From the NCBI RefSeq assembly GCF_025290835.2, contig NZ_JAOCQD020000003.1:682001-746000 (forward strand): a DNA stretch of 64,000 bases, read 5' to 3'. Shown in pieces: positions 10,174 to 18,611 of this stretch (positions are counted from its first letter, which is position 1; every line of letters begins with the position of its first letter). The notes beneath the pieces are model-generated. The model was given only the letters and a program-made list of their open reading frames with translations, was not told where the DNA came from and searched no databases. The DNA comes from Aquabacterium sp. OR-4. GTDB lineage: Bacteria > Pseudomonadota > Gammaproteobacteria > Burkholderiales > Burkholderiaceae_C. A program made the translations under genes and the position numbers.

Positions 10174-11643
10174 ATGACACAAGCTGCCAACATCGGCCAC
10201 ATCGCCATCGTGGGCCTGGGCGTGATGGGCCGCAATCTGGCGCTGAACCTGGCCGACCACGGCCACACGGTCATCGCCTACGACCTGCAGCCCGCGGCTG
10301 CCCTGCAGGCGCAAGAGGCCGCCGTGGCGCGCGGCGCTGCCGCCAGCGGCCAGGTGCTGGCCGTGGCCACGCCGGCCGAGCTGGTGGCCGCGCTGGCGCC
10401 GCCGCGCAAGATCTTGCTGATGGTGAACGCCGGCGCGCCGGTGGATGCGGTGCTCGAGCGCCTGCTGCCGCTGCTGGCCGCGGGCGACATCGTGATCGAC
10501 GGCGGCAACAGCCGCTTCACCGACACCGAGCGCCGCAGCGCCGCGCTGGCCGCGCGCGGCCTGCACTTTGTGGGCAGCGGCATCTCGGGCGGCGAAGAAG
10601 GCGCACGCCACGGCCCGGCGCTGATGCCCGGTGGCTCGGCCGAGGCCTGGGCCGCCATCCGGCCGCTGTTCGAGGCCATTGCCGCGCAGGCGCATGGCCA
10701 GCCGTGCGTGGCCCACATCGGCCCCGGTGGCGCCGGGCATTACGTGAAGATGGTGCATAACGGCATCGAGTACGCCGACATGCAGCTGATCTGCGAGGCC
10801 TATGCGCTGCTGGCCGCCGCCGGGCTCGACAACGACCCGATGGCCGCCGTGTTTGCGCGCTGGAACGCCGGGCCGCTGCAGAGCTACCTGATCGAGATCA
10901 CCGCCAAGATCCTGGCCCAGCGCGACGCCGACACCGGCCGCCATGTGCTGGACCTGATCCTCGACAAGGCCGGCCAGAAGGGCACCGGGCAGTGGACCCT
11001 GGTGGACGCCGCCGAGCGCGCGGTGGTGGTCAGTGCCATGGGCGCGGCGGTGGACGCGCGCGTGCTGTCGTCACTGAAGGCCGCCCGCGTGGCCGCCAGC
11101 ACCCAGCTGGCCGGGCCCGATGGCCGCATCGACCCCGCCACCCTGCCCGGCGGCGCCGAGGCCTGGGTGGCCCTGGTGCACGACGCGCTGATGGCCGCCA
11201 AGATCGTGGCCTATGCGCAGGGCTTCGAGCTGATGGCCACCGCCGGGCGCGAGCGTGGCTGGGGGCTGGATCTGGCCGCCATCGCCCGGCTGTGGCGCGG
11301 CGGCTGCATCATCCGTGCGCAGTTTCTGGACCGCATCGCCGAGGCCCAGGCCGCGCCTTCAACGGCTGGCGCGCCGGTGGCCAACCTGATGCTGGCGCCC
11401 TGGTTCCGCGACACGCTGGCGCGGGTGCAGGGGCCGTGGCGCGAGGTGCTGGCCACGGCCGTGCGCACCGGGGTGCCGGTGCCGGCCATGAGCGCCGCCC
11501 TGGCCTACCACGACAGCTGGCGCAGCCCGCGGCTCAGCGCCAACCTGCTGCAGGCCCAGCGCGACTTCTTTGGTGCCCACACCTACGAGCGGATCGACCG
11601 CCCGGCCGGCCAGCATTTTCATACCGAGTGGCCGCAGGCCTGA
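10174..11643 (+). CDS. gnd: 6-phosphogluconate dehydrogenase, decarboxylating
   Basis: A 489-residue enzyme with start ATG at 10174 (MTQAANIGH). It converts 6-phosphogluconate and NADP+ to ribulose 5-phosphate, CO2 and NADPH in the oxidative pentose phosphate pathway. It has the nucleotide-binding GLGVMGRNLALN, the strand DGGNSRFTDTERR, the substrate loop GSGISGGEEGARHGP, the catalytic VKMVHNGIEYADMQ and a C-terminal HTEWP. The length matches the long dimeric family. A strong hairpin follows the stop. Confidence 0.95.
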   Translation: MTQAANIGHIAIVGLGVMGRNLALNLADHGHTVIAYDLQPAAALQAQEAAVARGAAASGQVLAVATPAELVAALAPPRKILLMVNAGAPVDAVLERLLPLLAAGDIVIDGGNSRFTDTERRSAALAARGLHFVGSGISGGEEGARHGPALMPGGSAEAWAAIRPLFEAIAAQAHGQPCVAHIGPGGAGHYVKMVHNGIEYADMQLICEAYALLAAAGLDNDPMAAVFARWNAGPLQSYLIEITAKILAQRDADTGRHVLDLILDKAGQKGTGQWTLVDAAERAVVVSAMGAAVDARVLSSLKAARVAASTQLAGPDGRIDPATLPGGAEAWVALVHDALMAAKIVAYAQGFELMATAGRERGWGLDLAAIARLWRGGCIIRAQFLDRIAEAQAAPSTAGAPVANLMLAPWFRDTLARVQGPWREVLATAVRTGVPVPAMSAALAYHDSWRSPRLSANLLQAQRDFFGAHTYERIDRPAGQHFHTEWPQA

Positions 11644-11665
11644 GGGCCTGCACGCCAGCCGCAGC

Positions 11666-11690
11666 CGCGGCCCGGCGGTGCCGGGCCGCG
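11666..11690. terminator. Bidirectional hairpin between gnd and a membrane gene
   Basis: A perfect 10-bp stem (CGCGGCCCGG / CCGGGCCGCG) with a 5-nt loop lies between convergent genes. It is a likely terminator for both directions, although no U-tract follows. Confidence 0.65.
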
Positions 11691-11701
11691 GGCGGCCGGG
11701 C

Positions 11702-12112
11702 TCAGATGGGCATGGCCTGGCCGTTGTTCAGGCGCAGCCAGCCGCGGCCGATGCGGTAGATGGCCCACACGCCCAGCACCAGCATGCCCAGCACCCAGGT
11801 GCCGAAGCCGACGATCACCAGCATCAGCGGCCCCGACACCAGGGCCACGATCACGGCCCACAGCAGCGCGAACCAGAAGGTGCGGATCTGCCAGGCAAAG
11901 TGCGTTTCGAGCCAGGTGCCGCGGGCGTCGCCGCGCTTCACGTAGTTCAGGATCACCGCAATGATCGAGGGCCAGCCGAACAGGAACGAGCCCACCAGGC
12001 TGGCCGCCCCGAACGCCCCCAGGGCCAGGCCCAGGGCGTGCAGGCCGTAGCAGATCTGCAGGATGCGCAGCAGGTCACGGTCGGAACCGACGGCAACGAC
12101 GGGGGCGTTCAT
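11702..12112 (-). CDS. Small membrane protein, DUF4870-like
   Basis: A 136-residue integral membrane protein with start ATG at 12112 (MNAPVVAVG). It has three to four hydrophobic segments: residues ~18-45, ~63-90 and a pair around 85-120. The order LLRILQICYGLHALGLA...VILNYVKR...ETHFAWQIRTFW...IYRIGRGWLRLNNG matches the DUF4870/Tic20-like family of small bacterial membrane proteins. Function is unknown. It is convergent with gnd. Confidence 0.75.
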   Translation of the reverse strand: MNAPVVAVGSDRDLLRILQICYGLHALGLALGAFGAASLVGSFLFGWPSIIAVILNYVKRGDARGTWLETHFAWQIRTFWFALLWAVIVALVSGPLMLVIVGFGTWVLGMLVLGVWAIYRIGRGWLRLNNGQAMPI

Positions 12113-12226
12113 GGCAGGTGGCCCGGTGAAGGGCTGGCGGTGAAAAGAGCGCCCATCATGCACCGCGGCGCTGCCGCACGCGGGCCGATGCGACCATCTG
12201 CCGCACGCGGCGATGGTCTGCCGCCG

Positions 12227-12256
12227 GGTGGGATGCAAGGCGGTGGGATGCAAGGC
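12227..12256. repeat. 15-bp tandem duplication
   Basis: Two exact copies of GGTGGGATGCAAGGC, plus a partial third, lie in the region between the divergent membrane-protein and AraC genes. They may affect the promoters there; nothing else is recognised. Confidence 0.8.
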
Positions 12257-12326
12257 GGTGGGCGCCGGCCGGTGCGCTGGCATGCCCGCGACAGCCACCG
12301 CGCGGCCGCCTGCGTAGCATGGCCGC

Positions 12327-13460
12327 GTGAACCACCCCGAACCTTGGCCCCGGCGGCTGCCGCCCGCGCGGCCCATGCAGCCCGTGCCGCCCGCATCCGC
12401 CGCAGCCGCCGCAGCCGCCGCAGCCGCCGCAGCCGCCGACGGGCTGGCCCAGCACACCGTGGCCATCGTGCAGGTGCGCAGCGTGCTGCAGGGGGCGCAG
12501 CACCTGGGGCTGGATCTGGCGCCGCTGCTGGCGCGGGCGGGCATATCGCCGGCGCTGCTGGCGTCGCCGCTGGCGCGGGTGTCGCACACCCAGTACGCGC
12601 TGCTGCTGCGCGCCCTGCGCCGCGCCACGCGCAGCGAGCTGTGGGGCCTGACCGAGCAGCCGCTGCCGGTGGGCAGCTTTGGCCAGTGCGCGGCGCGCCT
12701 GGTGCATTGCGCCCGTCTGGGCGATGCGCTGCGCGCGGGCTTCGCTTTTCATCACCTGCTGATCGGCGACTTCACCGCGCGGCTGCAGGTGCAGGCCGGC
12801 ACACCGGCGCTGGCGCGGGTGCAGATCGTGCGCCGCGCACCGTTCAACCCGCGGCTCGACTATGCGCAAAAAGCCTTCATGCTGTTTGCCTTTGGCATGG
12901 CCTCGTGGCTGGTGGCGCGGCGGGTGCCCATCGTGGCGGTGGACTACACCGAGCCGGTGCCCGGCAGCGACAGCTCACGCGTCTACCAGGCCCCCATTCG
13001 CGCCGGTCAGCCGCACCTGGGCTTCACCTTCGAGGCCCGCTGGCTCGATCTGCCGGTGGTGCAAAGCCCGCAAAGCCTGCGCGAGTTTCTGGCCCGTGCG
13101 CCGGGCAATCTGCTGATCAAGTACCGCGATCCGGGCAGCGTGACCGAGCGCATCCGCCGCCTGCTGCGCCGCCACCTGGGCGGCGAAATGCCTTCGCTCG
13201 AAGCCGTGGGCGAGGCGCTGGCCATGACCCCGCAAACCCTGCGCCGCCGCCTGCGCGACGAAGGCCGCGGCTACCAGGCCCTGAAAGACGATCTGCGCCG
13301 CGACGCCGCCATCGCGCTGCTGGCCCAGCCCGAGCTGCCGCTGATCGAGGTGGCGGTCCGCGTGGGCTTCTCCGAAGCCAGCACCTTTCACCGGGCGTTC
13401 AAGAAGTGGTGCGGCGTGGCGCCGGGTGAATACCGCCACACCCGGCTGCACGGCAGCTGA
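12327..13460 (+). CDS. AraC family transcriptional regulator (arabinose-binding-like N-domain)
   Basis: A 377-residue regulator of the OruR/ArgR-like AraC subgroup. An alanine-rich leader (residues ~22-38, encoded by GCAGCCGCC repeats) precedes an N-terminal ligand domain (LGLDLAPLLARAGISPALL). The C-terminal double helix-turn-helix includes MTPQTLRRRLRDEG and IEVAVRVGFSEASTFHRAFKKWCGVAPGEYR. It probably activates an unlinked or adjacent catabolic gene in response to a small ligand; the target cannot be read here. The alanine tract may mean the true start lies a little downstream. Confidence 0.88.
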   Translation: MNHPEPWPRRLPPARPMQPVPPASAAAAAAAAAAAAADGLAQHTVAIVQVRSVLQGAQHLGLDLAPLLARAGISPALLASPLARVSHTQYALLLRALRRATRSELWGLTEQPLPVGSFGQCAARLVHCARLGDALRAGFAFHHLLIGDFTARLQVQAGTPALARVQIVRRAPFNPRLDYAQKAFMLFAFGMASWLVARRVPIVAVDYTEPVPGSDSSRVYQAPIRAGQPHLGFTFEARWLDLPVVQSPQSLREFLARAPGNLLIKYRDPGSVTERIRRLLRRHLGGEMPSLEAVGEALAMTPQTLRRRLRDEGRGYQALKDDLRRDAAIALLAQPELPLIEVAVRVGFSEASTFHRAFKKWCGVAPGEYRHTRLHGS

Positions 13461-13485
13461 GCACACTGGCGTTGCCCACCGGCGA

Positions 13486-13578
13486 CTGGCGACTGGCGAG
13501 CGGCCAGCGGCCAGCGGCCAGCGGCTACCGGCTACCGGCTACCGGCTACCGGCTACCGGCTACCGGCTACCGGCTACC
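13486..13578. repeat. 7-bp microsatellite block
   Basis: A run of 7-bp units: GGCGACT-type, then GGCCAGC three times, then GGCTACC eight times (13523-13578). It fills the space between the convergent AraC and secreted-protein genes and contains the stop codon of the latter. The copy number is expected to vary by slippage. Confidence 0.9.
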
Positions 13579-14101
13579 GGCAGGTGGCCACGAACACCCG
13601 GCGCACCACCCGGCCCAGCAGCTGCTGGCGCTCGTTGTACGCTTCCAGCAGCACGTGGCCGCCAAACTTGTCTGACCTGGCCGCCAGCTCGAAGGTCTTG
13701 ATGCGCCGCACGGCGCCCAGCGCAAAGGGCAGCTGCAGCGGCCCCGGGCCGTGCGCCAGGCCCAGCAGCTTGTGCAGGTGCACCAGCGAGCGCTCGGCAC
13801 CATTGAAGCCGGCGTACTCGGGCCCGTACGGATCGGCCGCCAGGTTCAGGCCAGGGCGGATCACCTCGTCGGCCACCACGCCGTGTGCGCGGGTGGTCAC
13901 GCCGTTGACCTGGGCCTCGTAGCCGTTCTCGCCCTTCAGCACGATGGCAACCGCCTGCACGCCCTGCCCCATCGCCGAAAAATCGGCCGAGCAGGCCAGC
14001 TGGGCCTGGGCCTGGGCCTGGGCCGCGGCCGGGCCCGTCAAGCAGCAGGCCAGGCCCAGCAGCAGCGCTTGGCGTTTCAGTGGCACGGGCGGGTGGGGCA
14101 T
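13574..14101 (-). CDS. Secreted hypothetical protein
   Basis: A protein of ~175 residues with start ATG at 14101. It has a signal peptide (KRQALLLGLACCLTGPAAA) followed by an AQAQAQ stretch. The mature part begins LACSADFSAMGQGVQAVAIV and ends in a basic strand, VVRRVFVATCR. No family is recognised. The stop codon lies inside the GGCTACC microsatellite, so slippage there would change its C-terminus. It follows the SnoaL-like gene on the same strand. Confidence 0.6.
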   Translation of the reverse strand: MPHPPVPLKRQALLLGLACCLTGPAAAQAQAQAQLACSADFSAMGQGVQAVAIVLKGENGYEAQVNGVTTRAHGVVADEVIRPGLNLAADPYGPEYAGFNGAERSLVHLHKLLGLAHGPGPLQLPFALGAVRRIKTFELAARSDKFGGHVLLEAYNERQQLLGRVVRRVFVATCR

Positions 14102-14236
14102 GGGGGCGGCGGCGGCCTGGGCTGGGCCAGGGCAAGCGAGGGGTGGGTCTGGCCGCCGGCCGATGCAAGCCGCCAGGCCGGCCATTGTGCGCCGCGGTTC
14201 GGCCGGGTGGCCCCCCCGGCGCTGCGCCCCCTGGGA

Positions 14237-14698
14237 TCAGTTGTGCTCGGGCATGGCTGACGAGTGGTGGCTGGTGATCAGCCACTGCCGCCCGTTCCAC
14301 TTGTAGGTGTAGGTGTAGCGGGCGTGCACGGCACTGCCATCGCCAAAGGTAAAGGTGTACAGGCCGGCGTCCACGGCGGTATTGCAGTCGATCTCGATCG
14401 TGCGGCTGTCGATGGCACCCACCGGCTTGCGCTGCATGAAGTGCTCGAAGTAGTCCTCTTTTTCCTCGGCGGTCAGACGCGGCTTGTTGGACACCGTGGG
14501 CAGCAGAATCGACTTCTTGTCGTAGTGTTGAACCACCTTGCCGGGCTCACCGGTCTGCAGCGAGGCGTTCCAGCGGTCGAACAGCGCCGCCACTTCCTTC
14601 TCGGAGGTGGCCTTGCAATGCTCGGTGTGGGCAAAGGCGCCCGGGGCCACAGCAAGCAACAGGGTGGCGGCAAGGGCAGTGATGCGAAGAGGCAGCAT
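14237..14698 (-). CDS. Secreted SnoaL/DUF4440-like protein
   Basis: A 153-residue exported protein with start ATG at 14698. The signal peptide ends near AFAHTE. The mature domain has the cone-shaped SnoaL/NTF2-like pattern: VAALFDRWNASLQTGEPGKV, a pocket segment YDKKSILLPTVSN, then beta strands ending YKWNGRQWLITSHHSS. It resembles the SgcJ/EcaC or CaMKII-association-like proteins. Role is unknown. A GGAG Shine-Dalgarno sequence and a perfect inverted repeat lie directly upstream. Confidence 0.78.
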   Translation of the reverse strand: MLPLRITALAATLLLAVAPGAFAHTEHCKATSEKEVAALFDRWNASLQTGEPGKVVQHYDKKSILLPTVSNKPRLTAEEKEDYFEHFMQRKPVGAIDSRTIEIDCNTAVDAGLYTFTFGDGSAVHARYTYTYKWNGRQWLITSHHSSAMPEHN

Positions 14699-14708
14699 GA
14701 ACGCTCCG

Positions 14709-14728
14709 GAATTGACGATGGTCAATTC
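14709..14728. promoter_or_regulatory. Inverted repeat (possible operator) upstream of the SnoaL-like gene
   Basis: A perfect 8-bp inverted repeat, GAATTGAC-N4-GTCAATTC, ends about 10 nt from the start codon of the leftward gene. The spacing would let a dimeric repressor occlude the ribosome-binding/promoter region. The regulator is unknown. Confidence 0.5.
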
Positions 14729-14902
14729 TTCAATGCCCCGCTTAAGCCCAGATTAAGGCCGGCCGGCAGCACTGCGTCATGGCCTGCGACAGCGCGCCAC
14801 GGCCGATGCTTGCACAGCCGCAGAACCCTTCCACACCAACCTTACCCACGACTGCAGTCGGGTGCCCGGTGCGGTCTTGACCCCGGGCGTGGGGTTCAAG
14901 CG

Positions 14903-15115
14903 TCAGGCCTCAGCCGGCCGCACATAGGCTTCGGCGTGTCGCGGCAGGTCATCATTCAAGTTCCACCAGCTGGCCTTTGATCCGGTGAAGGCATGAAAGC
15001 CCAGTGACGCCTCGACGGGCGCGCTGAGCAGCCCGGCACGGATGCGAACCACCTCCGGCAAGGCATGCCGGCGGCTGAGAGCCGCGCACGCGGTTTGGGC
15101 TACCCGACGGGCCAC
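14903..15115 (-). CDS. Possible small ORF overlapping the cupin gene end
   Basis: A 70-codon ORF from GTG 15115 that overlaps the end of the cupin gene by 16 bp. The C-terminus (GFHAFTGSKASWWNLNDDLP) looks protein-like and not random GC-rich frame. It may be a degraded C-terminus of a longer enzyme or a translationally coupled small protein. No family is assigned. The 177 bp on its left (14726-14902) hold no other gene. Confidence 0.3.
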   Translation of the reverse strand: MARRVAQTACAALSRRHALPEVVRIRAGLLSAPVEASLGFHAFTGSKASWWNLNDDLPRHAEAYVRPAEA

Positions 15116-15561
15116 GGCGATCCATCCTTGCGGCAGAAGCGCCGGCCCTGCTCATCGTGGTGCATGACCAGGTCATGATCCGAGTAGTGCACCACACCGC
15201 GTACCGCCCGCGCGCCGACGACCAAGACGGTAGCGTCAGCGTTTGTCCGGTTCTCCAGGCAGTGGCCCACCGGGACACCGGCCTTCCAAGCAGCGGCTTC
15301 ACCGGCCCTCAGCAACGACTCGTCGTCTTCGATGAGTACCACCTCTCCGGCCAGCACGTATGCAAATTCGTCTTCTGTCAGATGCCAATGCCTGAACGAC
15401 GAACGAGAACCAGGCGGCAGACGCTCGATGTGGACGCCGAACTGAGACAGGCTGGCTTGATCGCCAAGAACCAGCTCGCTGAACGCCCCCCTGGACAAGC
15501 CGGCAAGGCGGTTGATCTTCTCGGGGATGTTCTCCCAGCAGGTGACGTCGAGCTTGGGCAT
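15100..15561 (-). CDS. Cupin domain protein
   Basis: A 153-residue single-domain cupin with start ATG at 15561. Motif 1 is seen as RHWHLTEDEFAYVLAGEV, with the metal-binding His and Glu. Motif 2 appears as AGVPVGHCLENRT. Cupins of this size bind a divalent metal and act as isomerases, dioxygenases or binding proteins. The gene follows the homocysteine methyltransferase on the same strand with a gap of ~50 bp, so they may be co-transcribed. GC content is somewhat below that of the surrounding genes. Confidence 0.85.
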   Translation of the reverse strand: MPKLDVTCWENIPEKINRLAGLSRGAFSELVLGDQASLSQFGVHIERLPPGSRSSFRHWHLTEDEFAYVLAGEVVLIEDDESLLRAGEAAAWKAGVPVGHCLENRTNADATVLVVGARAVRGVVHYSDHDLVMHHDEQGRRFCRKDGSPWPVG

Positions 15562-15612
15562 ATGGGTGTGAGCAATAGGCTGAGTTGGGCCGCAGACGCG
15601 TGCGTGTGATCT

Positions 15613-16545
15613 TCATCCACCCCACGCATCTCTCACCGCACGAAGGTGACGCCAATCGGTCCCACAGCAACCGCCCACGATGTTCAGGTTCGGCAAGGCG
15701 CTCTTGAGGCCCCGATACCGTTGCGCGAGATCGCTCGGATCGCCTATGTCCAGTTCGGCCGATGCGTCGAGTTCAGCGTGACTCTTCGTCGAAGCGTTGG
15801 CGCGAAGGCCGCGAATGCGTTCAATCCAGGGCTCGCCCCTCTTCAAGACGCCTGCAAAGTGACTTGGATGAGCACAATTGATTGCGAAGTAAGCCGGCGG
15901 CGCCAGCGCGTCCACTCGTTCGATGGCATCGCCCAGCGCCTCACCGCTTGGAAGCCGGCCATCCGTCTCGACGGTAAAAGAGATCGCGACCGGCAGTCCC
16001 ACGCGCTGCGCCGCCAGCGAAATGCCGAGGGCTTCGGCCGAGGTTGTCATCGTCACCGCAGAGAGCATGTCCACCCCGCCCGATGCAAGTGCTTCAGCCT
16101 GCAGGCAGTGATAGCTGGTGGCGGCGGCCACGCTGTCCGGTGCATTGGCAACGTAGCCGTCTCCCCGCGGGCCGATGACTCCGCTGACAACCATGGGCCC
16201 ACTGAGCCGCGGCGCCCAGCGTGAACGCATGGAACACATCATCTGGGCTGCGGCGTGGTTGACTGCCCTCAGGTGTTCACTATCGACACCTAGAAGCGCG
16301 GCCCAGTCGGGATTGGCGCGCCACGTCGGCGTTTCAAGCACGAAGCCAGCCCCGCTCATCTCGGCGCAGAGTTCGAGGTATGGCACGTAGTAACTCTTCA
16401 AACGCTCGCGGCCGAGTTCATCTGCGAGCAGCGTAAACGCCGCAAAGTGTGGAAGCTCGATCTTGTCGAGGAAGACGAGCGAAGTCTCAAGGCCACCGTC
16501 GCTCAGGAAGACCTGTCCGGTCAGTTGGGGAAGCATGCTCGCCAC
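15613..16545 (-). CDS. Homocysteine S-methyltransferase family protein
   Basis: A 310-residue enzyme of the homocysteine methyltransferase (MmuM-like) fold. A strong AGGAGG eight bases before the GTG at 16545 fixes the start. Motifs are LSDGGLETSLVF at the N-terminus, FVLETPTWRANPDW, an internal cysteine in FAINCAHPSHF, and the zinc-binding NIVGGCCGTDWRHL near the C-terminus. The family transfers a methyl group to homocysteine (donor S-methylmethionine or SAM). Substrate specificity is unproven. The gene is followed by the cupin gene. Confidence 0.9.
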   Translation of the reverse strand: MASMLPQLTGQVFLSDGGLETSLVFLDKIELPHFAAFTLLADELGRERLKSYYVPYLELCAEMSGAGFVLETPTWRANPDWAALLGVDSEHLRAVNHAAAQMMCSMRSRWAPRLSGPMVVSGVIGPRGDGYVANAPDSVAAATSYHCLQAEALASGGVDMLSAVTMTTSAEALGISLAAQRVGLPVAISFTVETDGRLPSGEALGDAIERVDALAPPAYFAINCAHPSHFAGVLKRGEPWIERIRGLRANASTKSHAELDASAELDIGDPSDLAQRYRGLKSALPNLNIVGGCCGTDWRHLRAVRDAWGG

Positions 16546-16717
16546 GATCTGTACCTCCTTGGCCAAAAGCCGGTTTTACCGACGGTACGAGCACATGTCG
16601 CGGTGGGCAATCCCGCAGTCGGCGATGTCTGCGCGAGCATGCTGAGCCGGCGAAGGGGCGCTTTCGAGCATTGGGTATCGGGCCGAGAGGTGCGGTGTCC
16701 ATTGATCTCAGACCCTA

Positions 16718-17895
16718 GTGTAGTGCGCGTGAATTTATAGAACTTATTTGCGCCGGCATACTCAGACGTTCCAGGAGGCTGGAACAGTGCGGGTTGCCAA
16801 GACGATTGAACTGGACGCAGACACCGAGCGCGAGCTCCGTGTGCTGGCCAAGCGCCGAACGGTGGAGGCCCGGTTGCAGCAGCGTGCGCTGGTCGTGCTG
16901 CTGGCCGCCGAGGGCCGGCAGAACAAGGACATCGCTGTCGATGCAGGACTGGATCGGCGCCAGGTCGCCATGTGGCGCGAGCGCTTCCTCAGCGGTGGCA
17001 TCGACGCGCTGCGCAAGGACGCCCCACGCAGCGGCCGTCCGGCCACGATCACCGCTGAGATGGAGTCGCGCATCGTGCAGGCCACGCTGCACGACAAGCC
17101 GGTCGACGCCACGCACTGGAGCACCCGCACCTTGGCCGCGCACCTGGGTGTGGGAGCCACCACCGTGCGTCGGGTTTGGCAGAGCAACGGCCTGAAGCCG
17201 CACCTGAGCCGCACGTTCAAGCTCTCGCGTGATCCACGGTTCGAGGACAAGTTGCTCGACGTCGTCGGCCTGTACATGAACCCGCCCGAGCACGCCCTGG
17301 TGCTCAGCTGCGACGAGAAGAGCCAGATCCAGGCGCTCAACCGTACACAGCCGGGTCTGCCGATGAAGCGCGGGCGTGCCGGCACCGTGACCCACGACTA
17401 CAAGCGCCACGGCACGACCACGCTGTTTGCCGCGCTCAACACGGTGGACGGCAAGGTGATCTCGATGTGCCAGCCGCGCCACCGGCATACCGAGTGGCTG
17501 AAGTTCTTGCGGCTGATCGACCGCCGCACGCCCAAGCACCTGGGCCTTCACCTGATCGTGGACAACTACGCCACCCACAGCCACCCCGAGGTGCAGAAAT
17601 GGCTGGCGCGTCATCCGCGGTTCGTCATGCACTTCACGCCGACCAGCGCTTCGTGGCTGAACATGGTCGAACGCTTCTTCCGCGACATCACCGACAAGCG
17701 CATCCGGCGTGACAGCTTCGCCAGCGTTGCCGAACTGGAGCTGGCCATCGACCTGTACGTGGCCCATCACAACATCGATCCCAAGCCGTTCATCTGGACG
17801 GCCCGCGCGACCGACATCCTGGCCAAGGTGACCCGGGCCAAGGCCGCCCTGGTCACCGCACCGGAATAAGTACAGAACAGAGCGGCGCACTGCAC
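16718..17895 (+). mobile_element. IS630-family insertion sequence
   Basis: A complete element flanked by TA at 16716-16717 and 17896-17897, the expected IS630/Tc1 target duplication. The ends form imperfect inverted repeats beginning GTGTAGTGCGC and, on the other strand, GTGCAGTGCGC. One transposase ORF fills it. It lies just distal to the integron cassette array. Confidence 0.9.
16787..17869 (+). CDS. IS630 family transposase
   Basis: A 360-residue DDE transposase. A GTG start at 16787 is chosen because AGGAGG lies eight bases upstream. The N-terminal helix-turn-helix region (NKDIAVDAGLDRRQVAMWRE) is followed by a winged-helix part. The DDE catalytic core shows SCDEKSQIQAL, LIVDNYATHSHPEV and NMVERFFRDIT. 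Gene and ends are intact, so it may be active. Confidence 0.93.
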   Translation: MRVAKTIELDADTERELRVLAKRRTVEARLQQRALVVLLAAEGRQNKDIAVDAGLDRRQVAMWRERFLSGGIDALRKDAPRSGRPATITAEMESRIVQATLHDKPVDATHWSTRTLAAHLGVGATTVRRVWQSNGLKPHLSRTFKLSRDPRFEDKLLDVVGLYMNPPEHALVLSCDEKSQIQALNRTQPGLPMKRGRAGTVTHDYKRHGTTTLFAALNTVDGKVISMCQPRHRHTEWLKFLRLIDRRTPKHLGLHLIVDNYATHSHPEVQKWLARHPRFVMHFTPTSASWLNMVERFFRDITDKRIRRDSFASVAELELAIDLYVAHHNIDPKPFIWTARATDILAKVTRAKAALVTAPE

Positions 17896-17897
17896 TA

Positions 17898-18089
17898 GAG
17901 CGAAGGCAGCCCCGCGACGATTACCTGTCTTGAGGTATCCAACCCTCGCATATCAGCCTGAACAACCGTCGCACATCCACTCATCGGGTGGCAGCAACAG
18001 GCTCCGTCGCGTTCCCCGTCCGGCAACGGGTTCCACCATCATCTGTTTGCGCAGAGGGATTCATGCGCGCTCTTGACAGACAGAAGCCA
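17898..18089. other. Spacer between IS630 and cassette array
   Basis: About 190 bp with no convincing ORF, repeat or site. It separates the insertion sequence from the distal attC remnant. Confidence 0.4.
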
Positions 18090-18161
18090 TATCAACGTTT
18101 GACATGTGGGGTGACCGCAGGGCGCAGCCTTTTGGAAATCCCCTCGATGGAAGGGTTAGGC
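18090..18161 (-). other. Degenerate distal attC (cassette 8)
   Basis: One end is a canonical GTTAGGC at 18155-18161. The other end retains only CAACGTTTGA and lacks a consensus core. It is probably the decayed last attC of the array, belonging to the monooxygenase cassette. Confidence 0.55.
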
Positions 18162-18253
18162 GTCTTTGCGGCCCTGAGCTGAAACAAGTTTTTGTTCGGC
18201 ATCGGTGAGTACGGACGGTAGGCACAAAGGCAGATATCGGGGGGTTCTGCCGG

Positions 18254-18562
18254 TCACGGTTTCTTCACCCAGACAGGAGTGAGTTGCACTACTTGGGGTG
18301 GCCCTTCAAGCAATGACTCTACTTCACGAAGATAGGAGAGATAGCTCTGTGTGGAGAGGAACGCCTGAGCTTCTTCGGGAGAGGTGTATTGCTGGAAGGC
18401 GCATATTGACTCAGGGTCGGCGTTGTCTTGGCAATAGAAGTAGGCCATGTGGCCCTGGTTTTCCTGAATGGCAGGTGCCATGTGCTTCAACCATATGGAT
18501 TGAACTTGGCTTCGTTTGCCAAGCAGAGTCTTGTGCTTGATAAATAGCGCAGTACTGGACAT
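18254..18562 (-). CDS. Antibiotic biosynthesis monooxygenase (ABM) domain protein, cassette 8
   Basis: A 102-residue protein with start ATG at 18562 preceded by GGAG. The pattern KHKTLLGKRSQVQSIWLKHM ... GHMAYFYCQDNADPESICAF fits the ferredoxin-like ABM family (quinol or heme-type monooxygenases without prosthetic group). The C-terminal half has the usual SYLSYLREVESLL helix. It occupies the distal cassette and is oriented with the array. Substrate is unknown. Confidence 0.75.
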   Translation of the reverse strand: MSSTALFIKHKTLLGKRSQVQSIWLKHMAPAIQENQGHMAYFYCQDNADPESICAFQQYTSPEEAQAFLSTQSYLSYLREVESLLEGPPQVVQLTPVWVKKP

Positions 18563-18611
18563 TGCTTCTCCTTCAATATGAGGATGTGAGATCGGCGGCC
18601 GAAGTTGAGCC

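Noticed and set aside
16715..17890. 391-codon frame antisense to the IS630 transposase
   Set aside because: Composition and position show it is a shadow of the transposase, which has DDE motifs, a Shine-Dalgarno sequence and flanking inverted repeats.
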